A stretch of DNA of 16,103 nucleotides from assembly GCA_900768135.1 (NCBI GenBank), contig CAAGBT010000017.1, positions 1 to 16,103 of the forward strand, written 5' to 3'. The number at the start of each line of letters is the position of its first letter. Within the stretch, counting starts at the first letter, position 1. The position numbers and the translations under genes were made by a program. This document shows positions 1-6,816 of this stretch, one piece after another. This stretch comes from an uncultured Oscillospiraceae bacterium. Its GTDB lineage: Bacteria; Bacillota; Clostridia; Oscillospirales; Oscillospiraceae. Below the pieces are notes generated by a model, which saw nothing but the letters and a program-made list of their open reading frames with translations, ran no database searches and had not been told where the DNA came from.

Positions 1-115
1 GCGTAATTGACTTAACCGCCTTCCTCGCAAGCCCTGTCATTTCTGACAGTATCAACTGGTGCTTGTCAAAGTTTCGTTGTTTAATTTACAAGGTACACGC
101 TCCAACCGCGGAACA
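1..115 (-). other. 5' leader of a leftward transcript, probably an rRNA operon
   Basis: This stretch lies downstream of the minus-strand promoter at 122-150 and holds no convincing leftward ORF. Read on the minus strand it has a segment at 96-79 (GTACCTTGTAAATTAAAC) resembling the boxA-like antitermination leaders found before rRNA genes in Clostridia (typically CTTTGAAAACTGAAC). It also has a perfect 6-bp hairpin, CTGTCA/TGACAG, at 34-49. A second TTGACA occurs at 69-64, but no good -10 follows it. A strong promoter, a boxA-like element, a small hairpin and no ORF together suggest the leader of a 16S-23S-5S operon starting left of position 1. The RNA gene itself is not in the window, so this is an inference. 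Confidence 0.45.
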
Positions 116-121
116 GTTGCT

Positions 122-150
122 ATCTTACCACCCTCCCCCTACTTTGTCAA
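122..150 (-). promoter_or_regulatory. Strong sigma-70 promoter reading leftward
   Basis: On the minus strand a consensus -35 TTGACA (150-145) is followed by a 17-bp spacer and TAAGAT (127-122) as the -10. The spacer is G-rich (AGGGGGAGGG). Transcription should start near 115 and run out of the window to the left. It diverges from the promoter of the ATPase gene at 220-248. Confidence 0.75.
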
Positions 151-219
151 CACCTTTTTCAAAATTTTCTCAGAGAATTTCCCCGTTCCTCTGCCCGCAA
201 AATATTTCCTGCTATTTGC

Positions 220-248
220 AAGACAAATCCCATCTCTGATGCTATAAT
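220..248 (+). promoter_or_regulatory. Extended -10 promoter of the ATPase gene
   Basis: A perfect TATAAT at 243-248 is preceded by TGC (240-242), forming an extended -10. The partial -35 AAGACA at 220-225 is 17 bp upstream. Transcription would begin near 255, giving a 5' UTR of about 35 nt before the ATG at 290. Confidence 0.65.
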
Positions 249-289
249 GAAAGCGCTATTTCAATGCTACAAGAGAAAGGGTGCTGCAC

Positions 290-2332
290 ATGAAATTCCG
301 CCGTCTGGATGCGACGTTTGGAAAACTGGATCACAGCACACTTACATTCTCCGAAGGGCTGAACATCATTGAGGCTCCGAACGAGTCCGGAAAATCTACA
401 ATGCTTGCGTTTCTGCGCGCGATGCTCTACGGTCTGCCGACGCGCGAGCGCGGCGCGCTTGCCGACAAGAACCGCTACGCGCCATGGTCGCTCACGCCGA
501 TGCGCGGCGTACTGGAGCTTTCCTGCCGCATGGGCGACATTACCCTTCAGCGCGATACCGCGCGTTCCAGCAGCCCGATGGGGCGCTTTTCCGCCGTTTA
601 CACCGGCAGCGGCGAACCCGTTGAGGGGCTGAGCGCCTCCTCCTGCGGCGAGCAGCTGCTTGGCGTACCCGGCGGGGTCTTTGAGCGCAGCGCGTTTATC
701 CGCCAGAACAGCCTGGTCATCGATCAGGATGCGGAGCTTGAACGCCGCATTGCCGCGCTGATCACCACCGGCGAGGAAGGGCGCTCCTGCACCGAGGCGC
801 TTTCCGCGCTGAAAAAGCAGCTCAACGCCCGCAAATATAACAAATCCGGCCGCATCCCCGCGCTGGAGGCAGAGATTGCCGCACTGGAACGCGCGCAGGG
901 CGAATGGAACGAGCTGTCTGCGCGCAAAAGCGCCGCCGAGGCCGATCTCGCCGCGCTGGAGGCAGAGGAGCGCACGCTGGATGCACAGCTCCGCGCGCAC
1001 GATCTTTGCGACGCGCTGGAGGCGCACCGCGCTTTTATAGAAGCGCAGGCCGCTGCGCAAAGCGCCGAGGCAGAAGCCCAGCGGTTCCGTCAGGAGATTG
1101 CAAATCGCGGAACGCCCTCCCGCGAGGCGCTGGAGCAGGGGCGCGCGCTGTACGGCGCGCTCACCGAGCGCAAGGCGGAGGCTGAACAGGCGGAAGCGCG
1201 CCGCGCAGAGGCGGAAAAAGCGCTGGAAGCATTTGAGGCCGCGCCGCCCAGGCGGCGCTCGTTCCTCCCTTACATTATTATTGCCGCGCTCTCGTTTGGC
1301 TTTTTCCTGTTTGTCCCTTCGTTTTCAGGCAGCGCCGCATGGATCGGGCGGCTCATTTCCACTGCCGCGCTGCTCATGCTTCTTGGCGCGGAGGGGGTCA
1401 GACTCTACAAGAACCACAAAGTCTGCTCAGAGCGCCTTGAGGCGCTGGAACACGCCCTTCAGAAAGCCTCCTCCGATGCCGCCGCGCAGCAAAATCTGTA
1501 TCTCAGCATCCTGCGGGAGCTGCTCACGCTGATCCCCGTCCCCGACGTTGCCCGCATTCCCGCCTGTATCGACGCCGCTTTCGCGCAGTATTCCCAGGCA
1601 GACGCTCTTGCGCAAAGGGCGCGGGAGGCGCGGCTGCGCTGCGAAATGCTCGCCGGGCAGCCGCAGCCGGCTGTGCCGGACGAGCCGCCCGAGCGTCCCG
1701 TCCGTTCGCGCGCAGAGCTGCAGGCCAGTCTGCGCGGACTGCAGGCGCGGCGCCGCGAAGCGCAGAGCATCTGCGACTATACCAGCGGACGGCTGCGCGC
1801 CATCGGCGACGCCCCATCTCTTACCTCGGAGCTTTCCGGCAAGCGCGCCGCGCTTGCTCAGGCGCAGAGCGAGTATGATGCGCTTCTGCTTGCGATAGAC
1901 GCACTGCAAACCTCTAACGCCGCGTTGCAAAGCCGCTTCTCTCCTGCGCTCAGCCGGCGCGCCGCAGTGCTTTTCTCCCGTCTCACCGGCGGTGCATACG
2001 ACCGTGTGCTGCTCGACCGCAGCTTCAGCGCGCTGACAGGCGCAAGCGGCGAAGGCGTATCGCGCAGCGCCGCCTTCTTAAGCCTCGGCGCGCTCGACCA
2101 GCTTTACCTCGCCGTGCGTCTCGCCATCTGCGAAGCCGTTCTGCCCGCCGACGATCCGATCCCTCTCGTACTCGACGATGCGCTTGTCCGCTTTGACGAT
2201 GCGCGCTGCCGCGCCGCGCTCGACCTGCTGTATGAAGAAAGCTATACGCGGCAGATCCTGCTCTTTACCTGCCAGCGCCGCGAAGCCGCCTGCCTCGCCG
2301 GGCGGCCGGGTATCGCGGTACTCTCATTATAA
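290..2332 (+). CDS. SbcC/YhaN-like AAA family ATPase with central membrane hairpin
   Basis: This 680-residue protein has the split-ATPase plan of the SMC/Rad50/SbcC superfamily. The N-terminal half carries the Walker A motif in APNESGKST (residues 29-37). Long Ala/Glu/Arg-rich coiled-coil arms follow. The C-terminal half has a signature-like SLGALDQLYLAVRLA (about 597-611) and a Walker B-like PLVLDDALVRFDD (about 624-636). Two hydrophobic segments at about 324-345 and 352-372 sit between the coiled coils and probably anchor the protein in the membrane, as in B. subtilis YhaN-like proteins. The ATG at 290 is preferred over the in-frame GTG at 281, because AGAAAGG (274-280) lies 9 nt before the ATG but touches the GTG. 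YhaN/SbcC proteins usually pair with a YhaO/SbcD metallophosphoesterase. None is next to this gene. A role in DNA repair or end processing is inferred from the family only. Confidence 0.8.
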   Translation: MKFRRLDATFGKLDHSTLTFSEGLNIIEAPNESGKSTMLAFLRAMLYGLPTRERGALADKNRYAPWSLTPMRGVLELSCRMGDITLQRDTARSSSPMGRFSAVYTGSGEPVEGLSASSCGEQLLGVPGGVFERSAFIRQNSLVIDQDAELERRIAALITTGEEGRSCTEALSALKKQLNARKYNKSGRIPALEAEIAALERAQGEWNELSARKSAAEADLAALEAEERTLDAQLRAHDLCDALEAHRAFIEAQAAAQSAEAEAQRFRQEIANRGTPSREALEQGRALYGALTERKAEAEQAEARRAEAEKALEAFEAAPPRRRSFLPYIIIAALSFGFFLFVPSFSGSAAWIGRLISTAALLMLLGAEGVRLYKNHKVCSERLEALEHALQKASSDAAAQQNLYLSILRELLTLIPVPDVARIPACIDAAFAQYSQADALAQRAREARLRCEMLAGQPQPAVPDEPPERPVRSRAELQASLRGLQARRREAQSICDYTSGRLRAIGDAPSLTSELSGKRAALAQAQSEYDALLLAIDALQTSNAALQSRFSPALSRRAAVLFSRLTGGAYDRVLLDRSFSALTGASGEGVSRSAAFLSLGALDQLYLAVRLAICEAVLPADDPIPLVLDDALVRFDDARCRAALDLLYEESYTRQILLFTCQRREAACLAGRPGIAVLSL

Positions 2333-2352
2333 TAAATGAAGGAGAACGTTTT

Positions 2353-3192
2353 ATGTCCACACTGCAAGCCCTTCCCCTGCCTGTCTCGTTTGAGGACTGG
2401 TGCGAGCTTTTCCTGCTCTACATTGCCTACAGCACGCTCGGCTGGTGCGGCGAAATGCTGTATTGCTCCATCCCCAAGGGGAAGCTGTGCGAGAAGCGCG
2501 GCTTTCTCAACGGCTTTCTCTGCCCCATCTATGGCCACGGTGCGCTGCTGGTCCTTTATGCGCTGCACGGCGGCTTTCAGAACCCGTTTCTCACATTTTT
2601 CTTCGGCGCGATCGTGACCTCTATTCTGGAATACTTCACAAGCTGGCTTATGGAAAAGCTCTTCCATATGCGCTGGTGGGATTACTCTCATTACAAGTTT
2701 CAAATCAACGGGCGCGTGTGCCTGCTGAACTCCACCTGCTTCGGCCTTGCCTGCGTGCTGCTGTGCCACCTGGTGCAGCCCTGGCTGTGGGCGCGCGTCA
2801 CCGGTCTCGGCGCGGCAGTCTCGGTCCCGCTTGCCTCTTTCATTTTCGGCATTTATCTGATGGACACCGCGCTCTCCGTCCGCAGCGCCATCCAGCTCAG
2901 CGCCCAGATGGGCAAGCTGCGCGCTCTGCAAAGCGAGATCCGGGGATTTGTGGCCGAAAAGCGCGAGGAGAGCCAGGAACGCAATGCCGAGCGCCGTCTT
3001 GAGGCGCTTTCCCGCGCCCGCGCGCTACGCGACAGCGCCGATATTTTCGAGCGCCGCCTGCTGCACTCGCATCCGCAGCTCAAGGCCGCGCGCGACGATC
3101 TGCTTGCCGGTATTCGCGCCCGCCTTGCCGAAAACGAGGCCGAGATCGAACGAATCAGGAACGTCTACGGCTCGCAGCGCGGCAGGAAGTGA
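2353..3192 (+). CDS. CmpB-like (putative ABC-transporter type IV, PF06541) membrane protein
   Basis: This 279-residue integral membrane protein has about five hydrophobic segments, near residues 17-37, 56-74, 78-100, 119-140 and 148-170. A charged C-terminal tail (about 175-275) follows and is likely coiled coil and cytoplasmic. The family landmarks are clear: LGWCGEMLY, then RGFLNGFLCPIYGHG, then EYFTSWLMEKLF followed by RWWDYSHYKFQINGRVCL. The Pfam name implies ABC transport, but no ATP-binding partner is known for most members and none lies here, so the function is unknown. The start is set by GAAGGAG (2338-2344), 8 nt upstream of the ATG. The gene begins 20 nt after the ATPase stop with no terminator between, so the two are probably co-transcribed. 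Confidence 0.85.
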   Translation: MSTLQALPLPVSFEDWCELFLLYIAYSTLGWCGEMLYCSIPKGKLCEKRGFLNGFLCPIYGHGALLVLYALHGGFQNPFLTFFFGAIVTSILEYFTSWLMEKLFHMRWWDYSHYKFQINGRVCLLNSTCFGLACVLLCHLVQPWLWARVTGLGAAVSVPLASFIFGIYLMDTALSVRSAIQLSAQMGKLRALQSEIRGFVAEKREESQERNAERRLEALSRARALRDSADIFERRLLHSHPQLKAARDDLLAGIRARLAENEAEIERIRNVYGSQRGRK

Positions 3193-3204
3193 TCCCGCAT
3201 ACGG

Positions 3205-3231
3205 TTGACTTTGCCCTTTTGCGGGTATAAA
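3205..3231 (+). promoter_or_regulatory. Possible promoter of the Mrp gene
   Basis: TTGACT (3205-3210) and TATAAA (3226-3231) lie in the 72-nt gap before the Mrp gene, but the spacer is only 15 bp. Shifting the -10 to TAAACT (3228-3233) restores 17 bp at the cost of a poorer match. No terminator precedes it, so read-through from the upstream pair is also likely. Confidence 0.4.
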
Positions 3232-3264
3232 CTGGATAGACCAATCAAAGGAGCGTGCTGATCT

Positions 3265-4092
3265 ATGAGCGAATGCACCCACAACTGTTCCACCTGCGGC
3301 GAGAGCTGCGCCGACCGCGCCGCGCCGCACTCCCTGCGCAAAGCGCCGCACCCGGAAAGCCGCATCGGCAAGGTGTTCGGCGTGGTCTCCGGCAAGGGCG
3401 GCGTTGGCAAATCCATGGTCACCAGCCAGCTGGCCGTCACCATGCGCCGCCGCGGCTGCAAGGCCGGCGTCATGGACGCCGATATCACCGGCCCATCCAT
3501 CCCCAAGGCCTTCGGCGTACACGAAAAGGCCGTCGGCTCACAGACGGGGCTTTATCCCTGCGTCAGCCGCACGGGCATCGAGCTGATGTCCATCAACCTG
3601 CTGCTGGAGGACGAGACCGACCCCGTTCTCTGGCGCGGCCCGATCATCGGCGGCGTTGTGCAGCAATTCTGGACGGATGTCGTCTGGGATGTGGACTACC
3701 TCTTTGTCGATATGCCGCCCGGCACGGGCGATGTGCCGCTGAGCGTCTTCCAGTCCATCCCGCTCGACGGCATCGTGGTCGTCACCTCTCCGCAGGAACT
3801 CGTGTCCATGGTGGTGGAAAAGGCCGTGAAGATGGCCGAGAAGATGGATGTTCCCATCGTGGGCCTTGTTGAGAACATGAGCTATGTCTCCTGCCCCGAC
3901 TGCGGCAAAAAGATTTTCCTTTTCGGCGAGGGCAGGAGCGAAGCGGCCGCCAGGCGCCATGGCCTCCCCCTCCTTGCGCAGATGCCCATCGACCCCGCGC
4001 TCGCCGCGCTGACGGACGAGGGCCGCATCGAGGATTTCTCCGGCAGCTGGCTCGACGGTGTGGCAGACGCGCTGGAGCGTTCCGGCAAATGA
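3265..4092 (+). CDS. Mrp/NBP35-family iron-sulfur carrier ATPase
   Basis: This 275-residue cytoplasmic P-loop protein of the Mrp/NBP35/ApbC family binds and transfers Fe-S clusters to client proteins. The deviant Walker A SGKGGVGKS spans residues 42-50. MDADITGPSIPKAFG (switch region) and DYLFVDMPPGTGDV follow in the expected order. The C-terminal CPDC pair (C210, C213) is the conserved bridging-cluster site of homodimers. Four more cysteines crowd the N-terminus at C4, C8, C11 and C15. Such an N-terminal cluster is a feature of NBP35 and many clostridial Mrp proteins and may hold a second Fe-S cluster. AAAGGAG (3247-3253) precedes the ATG by 11 nt. The product name is secure, but which client enzymes it serves cannot be told from this context. 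Confidence 0.92.
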   Translation: MSECTHNCSTCGESCADRAAPHSLRKAPHPESRIGKVFGVVSGKGGVGKSMVTSQLAVTMRRRGCKAGVMDADITGPSIPKAFGVHEKAVGSQTGLYPCVSRTGIELMSINLLLEDETDPVLWRGPIIGGVVQQFWTDVVWDVDYLFVDMPPGTGDVPLSVFQSIPLDGIVVVTSPQELVSMVVEKAVKMAEKMDVPIVGLVENMSYVSCPDCGKKIFLFGEGRSEAAARRHGLPLLAQMPIDPALAALTDEGRIEDFSGSWLDGVADALERSGK

Positions 4093-4120
4093 TCCCCTGC
4101 CGAAGCGAAAACGAACAGAA

Positions 4121-4160
4121 CAGCGCCCCTTGCTCCGGCACATCGGAGCAAGGGGCGCTG
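4121..4160. terminator. Long hairpin between convergent genes, likely terminator
   Basis: A perfect 17-bp inverted repeat, CAGCGCCCCTTGCTCCG (4121-4137) and its complement (4144-4160), encloses a 6-nt loop (GCACAT). On the plus strand it is followed by CCCCATATGAG without a U tract. On the minus strand it is followed by TTCTGTTCGTTTTCG, which is moderately U-rich. It probably ends the CofE-like gene transcript and may also block read-through from the Mrp gene. Confidence 0.7.
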
Positions 4161-4198
4161 CCCCATATGAGAGATGAGAGAATGAGAGAAAACCGGGA

Positions 4199-5392
4199 TC
4201 AGTCGTTGGAGTAATTATCAAAATACCCCTGGATATAGACGATGGGCGTTCCCTTGTCGCCGCTGCCGCTCGTCAGGTCGCACAGCGATCCGATCAGGTC
4301 GGTCAGCCGGCGCGGCGTCGTCCCTTCGGAAACCATGTTGCCCACCAGGCTCTCGCTCGTCTTGGCGCGGATGCGCTCCTCGATCGCCTGCTTGAGCGCC
4401 TCGCCCTGCAGATCGCCAAAATCATTGTCGGCAAGGTACTTGAGCTTCAGCTCGTTCGGCGTGCCGGCAAGGCCCTTTGTGTAGCCCGGCGAGACCACAG
4501 GGTCCGCCAGCTCCCAGATCTTGCCGACGGGGTCTTTGAATGCGCCGTCGCCGTAGACCATGGCCTCGATCTGTTTGCCGCTCGCCTTGCTCAGGCGCTC
4601 GCTCAGCTCCCTGGCGACCGCCATGCAGCCGCGCGGGAAAAGCTTGACCGTGTCCTCCGTGGATTTATTGGAGCCGAGCAGACCATACTCTTCGTTGTAG
4701 CCGCTGCCGTTCACGCTCTGCGTAAGCAAATCGTCCAGCCCCAGCACCGTTTTCGCGCCGGCCGCCTTGAGCAGGCGCTTGCTCCGCGCGCGGGTGTGGA
4801 TATCGCAGGTGATAACGGTATCGGTATAATCCAGCAGCGTCTGCACGCGGTTGCCGAACACGACCTCGACCTGTGCGCCCGCAGATGTGATGAGTCCGGA
4901 ATAATAGTCGATGTAGTCCACCCCCGTAAACGGATGGACCACCGCGCCGAACAGCGCGCGGAACTGCGCAAGCGTCAGCACGTCGCGCCAGGGATCAATG
5001 CCCGCAGCGTCCAGCTTGTCCCAATCGACAAGTCCGTTGCCCACCTCATCGGAAGGATAGGAAAGCAGCAGCACGATCTTTTCGCAGCCCATCGCCATGC
5101 CGCGCAGCAGCAGCGAAAAGCGGTTGCGGCTGAGAATGGGGAACGCAACGCCAACGGTACCGCCGCCGGTCTTTGCGCGCACATCGGCGGCGATCTGATC
5201 GAGCGAGGCATAGTTGCCCTGCGCGCGGGCCACAACAGATTCCGTGACCGCAACCACATCCCGGTCGCGCGGCTCAATGTCGGCTTCCTTCCATGCTTCC
5301 ATCACGGAAGCGGCGGCAATTTCAGCAATATTGTCTCCCTTGCGGATGATGGGCGCGCGCACGCCGCGCACCACAGTACCGATCGTTCTCAT
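4199..5392 (-). CDS. CofE-like (COG1478) gamma-glutamyl ligase family protein
   Basis: This 397-residue protein resembles coenzyme F420-0:L-glutamate ligases (PF01996, COG1478), which add glutamate through amide bonds using GTP. The N-terminal strand and helix DRDVVAVTESVVARAQG (43-59) match the CofE opening motif. The C-terminal half has the SN dipeptide (241-242), LFPRG (251-255) and YGDGAFKDPVGKIWELADP (280-298), which I align with the CofE segments around SNv, LLPrDP and DtfGrpwR. Between them lies an extra region of roughly 140 residues (about 85-230), making the protein far longer than the roughly 250-residue archaeal enzymes. The ATG at 5392 is chosen because AAGGAG lies 6 nt upstream; the frame stays open to 5446 but without a ribosome site. 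F420 is generally absent from Clostridia, so the substrate is unknown. Chlamydial COG1478 proteins act as folate glutamyl ligases, one possible role here. Confidence 0.75.
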   Translation of the reverse strand: MRTIGTVVRGVRAPIIRKGDNIAEIAAASVMEAWKEADIEPRDRDVVAVTESVVARAQGNYASLDQIAADVRAKTGGGTVGVAFPILSRNRFSLLLRGMAMGCEKIVLLLSYPSDEVGNGLVDWDKLDAAGIDPWRDVLTLAQFRALFGAVVHPFTGVDYIDYYSGLITSAGAQVEVVFGNRVQTLLDYTDTVITCDIHTRARSKRLLKAAGAKTVLGLDDLLTQSVNGSGYNEEYGLLGSNKSTEDTVKLFPRGCMAVARELSERLSKASGKQIEAMVYGDGAFKDPVGKIWELADPVVSPGYTKGLAGTPNELKLKYLADNDFGDLQGEALKQAIEERIRAKTSESLVGNMVSEGTTPRRLTDLIGSLCDLTSGSGDKGTPIVYIQGYFDNYSND

Positions 5393-5453
5393 GCGCTTCT
5401 CCTTACAAAACAGGAATTCCGGCGGACTGCTCTTGCAAATCCGCAACGGGGCT

Positions 5454-5482
5454 ATTATAATCGCAGATATAGCTATAAGTAA
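5454..5482 (-). promoter_or_regulatory. Likely promoter of the CofE-like gene
   Basis: On the minus strand TATAAT (5459-5454) is a perfect -10. The sequence 17 bp upstream, TTACTT (5482-5477), is a poor -35, as expected for an activator-dependent promoter. Its -35 side overlaps the palindrome TATAGCTATA (5468-5477). Confidence 0.55.
5468..5477. promoter_or_regulatory. Palindrome in the divergent region, candidate LysR operator
   Basis: TATAGCTATA is a perfect 10-bp palindrome in the 148-bp gap between the CofE-like gene and the LysR gene. LysR-type regulators commonly bind AT-rich dyads in such divergent gaps, overlapping their own promoter. The position next to the weak -35 of the CofE-like gene fits an activator site. 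It is short and could arise by chance in AT-rich DNA. Confidence 0.35.
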
Positions 5483-5495
5483 AATACCGTTTTTG

Positions 5496-5501
5496 TATAA
5501 T
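5496..5501 (+). promoter_or_regulatory. Possible -10 element of the LysR gene
   Basis: A perfect TATAAT lies 39 nt before the LysR start codon. No recognisable -35 sits 16-18 bp upstream; that position is occupied by the TATAGCTATA dyad, which fits autoregulation. Confidence 0.4.
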
Positions 5502-5540
5502 TATTATTTCTTCTGCTTATATCGAAAAAGGAGGTCCTCC

Positions 5541-6446
5541 ATGGTCAAGCTGGAGCTTTACCGCATATTCCGCGAGGTCGCCGAGGCCGGCAACATCTCG
5601 CTCGCCGCCGAGAATCTGTTTCTCTCCCAGCCCGCCGTCAGCCAGAGCGTCAAGCAGCTCGAGCAGCAGCTTGGCACGCGCCTGTTTGTACGCTCGCCGC
5701 GCGGCGTTTCCCTCACCGAAGACGGCCGCCTGCTCTTTGAATATGTCCGCAGCGCCATGGGGCTGCTGGAAACGGGCGAGGACAAGCTTCAGCAGACCCG
5801 CACGCTGCAGGCCGGCACGCTCGTGATCGGCGCGAGCGACACCGTAACAAGCCAGTTTCTCCTGCCGCATCTGGAGACGTTCCACCGCTCCTATCCCAAC
5901 ATCCACATCCGCATCATCAGCGGCCGCAGCTATAAGGTGCTTGGGCTGCTGCGCGCAGGCCGGGTGGACGTCGCCTTCGCCAGCGCGCCGGACGATGCGC
6001 CCGATCTGCTGCACGTTCCCTGCTTTGAAACGCACAGCGCCTTTGTCGCCGCCCCCGGCTATCCCTGCGACTTTTCCCACGCCTACACGCCGCAGGAGCT
6101 TGCCGCCTTCCCGCTCATTCTGCTGGAAAAGAAGGCCTCCTCCCGCATTTATCTGGAAAAGTATTTTCTGCAGAGCGGCGTGAAGCTGACGCCGGAGATC
6201 GAGCTGGGCGCGCGCAGCCTGCTGGTCGATCTTGCGCGCATCGGCTTCGGCGTGGCCGGCGTTACGCGCGAATTTGTGCGCGGCGAGCTTGCCTCCGGTG
6301 AGATCCGCACGCTGCGCACCGCGTTCTCCATTCCGCCGCGCAGCGTGGATCTGTGTATGCTGCGCAGCGTGCCGCCCAGTGCAGCGACAGAGCGTTTTTC
6401 CCGCGATGTGCTTGAAAAAATTCAGAACAGTGCGGAAAACAATTAA
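5541..6446 (+). CDS. LysR-family transcriptional regulator
   Basis: This 301-residue protein has the standard LysR layout. The N-terminal winged helix-turn-helix (about residues 1-60) includes LAAENLFLSQPAVSQSVKQL and LGTRLFVRSPRGVSLTEDG. A linker helix and a periplasmic-binding-protein-like effector domain (about 90-295, beginning TLVIGASDTVTSQFLLPHL) follow. The ATG at 5541 follows AAGGAGG (5528-5534) by 6 nt. The frame is open further upstream to 5214, but that part is antisense to the CofE-like gene and lacks the family's N-terminus. The gene diverges from the CofE-like gene, which by LysR convention is its likeliest target. The symporter downstream has its own promoter and riboswitch. 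The effector cannot be read from the sequence. Confidence 0.95.
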   Translation: MVKLELYRIFREVAEAGNISLAAENLFLSQPAVSQSVKQLEQQLGTRLFVRSPRGVSLTEDGRLLFEYVRSAMGLLETGEDKLQQTRTLQAGTLVIGASDTVTSQFLLPHLETFHRSYPNIHIRIISGRSYKVLGLLRAGRVDVAFASAPDDAPDLLHVPCFETHSAFVAAPGYPCDFSHAYTPQELAAFPLILLEKKASSRIYLEKYFLQSGVKLTPEIELGARSLLVDLARIGFGVAGVTREFVRGELASGEIRTLRTAFSIPPRSVDLCMLRSVPPSAATERFSRDVLEKIQNSAENN

Positions 6447-6519
6447 AAAGCGCAAGTTCTCCGTCATTTTGTATGATTTGCAGGCGGGAACTTTGTCCAT
6501 TCCGCTGCGCAATCCCTTC

Positions 6520-6548
6520 TTGACAATTCCTTTACGGAATGTTACTCT
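6520..6548 (+). promoter_or_regulatory. Promoter of the glycine riboswitch and symporter
   Basis: A consensus -35 TTGACA (6520-6525) is followed after 17 bp by TACTCT (6543-6548), with TGT just before it forming an extended -10. Transcription should begin near 6555, so the leader RNA would contain the whole kink-turn-like element and the glycine aptamer. Confidence 0.65.
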
Positions 6549-6619
6549 CATTTTGCTGAAACAAACGAATATCGACCGATGACGTTCGCAGGATCGCGCA
6601 GAAACTGCGGGCTGAGGCA

Positions 6620-6697
6620 ACTCTGGAGAACTCATTGAATTGGGTGCCGAAGGTGCAAGACCGCAGCGGTCGAATCTCTCAGGCAAAGGGACAGGGG
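6620..6697 (+). ncRNA. Glycine riboswitch aptamer (single)
   Basis: The aptamer core is recognised from its conserved blocks in order: CTCTGGAGA (6621-6629), GTGCCGAAGGTGCAA (6644-6658), the hairpin GACCGCAGCGGTC (6659-6671) and CTCTCAGGCAAAGGGACAG (6676-6694). It closely follows the second aptamer of the well-known tandem glycine riboswitches. P1 would pair CUCU (6621-6624) with the G tract at 6694-6697, partly by G-U pairs. Only one complete aptamer is present. The region just 5' (6574-6618) forms a hairpin with a kink-turn-like base instead of a second aptamer. The gene downstream encodes an AGCS amino acid symporter, a common target of this class. Whether glycine turns the gene on or off is not settled by sequence. 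Confidence 0.93.
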
Positions 6698-6698
6698 C

Positions 6699-6726
6699 AG
6701 GCAGGCGTAACACGCCGCGCTTTTTT
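6699..6726 (+). terminator. Expression-platform terminator of the glycine riboswitch
   Basis: GGCGT (6704-6708) and ACGCC (6712-6716) pair around a 3-nt loop. The stem can be extended by AGGC (6699-6702) with GCUU (6719-6722) across a small internal loop, and T residues run from 6721 to 6726. It lies 1 nt after the aptamer P1 strand and about 90 nt before the start codon, as expected of a transcription-attenuating platform. Confidence 0.6.
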
Positions 6727-6816
6727 CTGTTTCGCCCATGGTTCTCAATAAGCGTCTCCGGAGTTGCTGATCTTCGTCACGATCGGCAACTTCTTTATTT
6801 TTCAGGAGAGAGCATC

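Noticed and set aside
59..247. 62-codon open frame on the plus strand
   Set aside because: It runs through the leftward promoter and leader and lacks a ribosome site. It is probably chance translation of rRNA leader DNA.
6453..6495. Inverted repeat AAGTTC...GAACTT after lysR
   Set aside because: The loop is about 21 nt, the stem has a bulge and no U tract follows, so I do not call it a terminator. lysR may read into the riboswitch leader.
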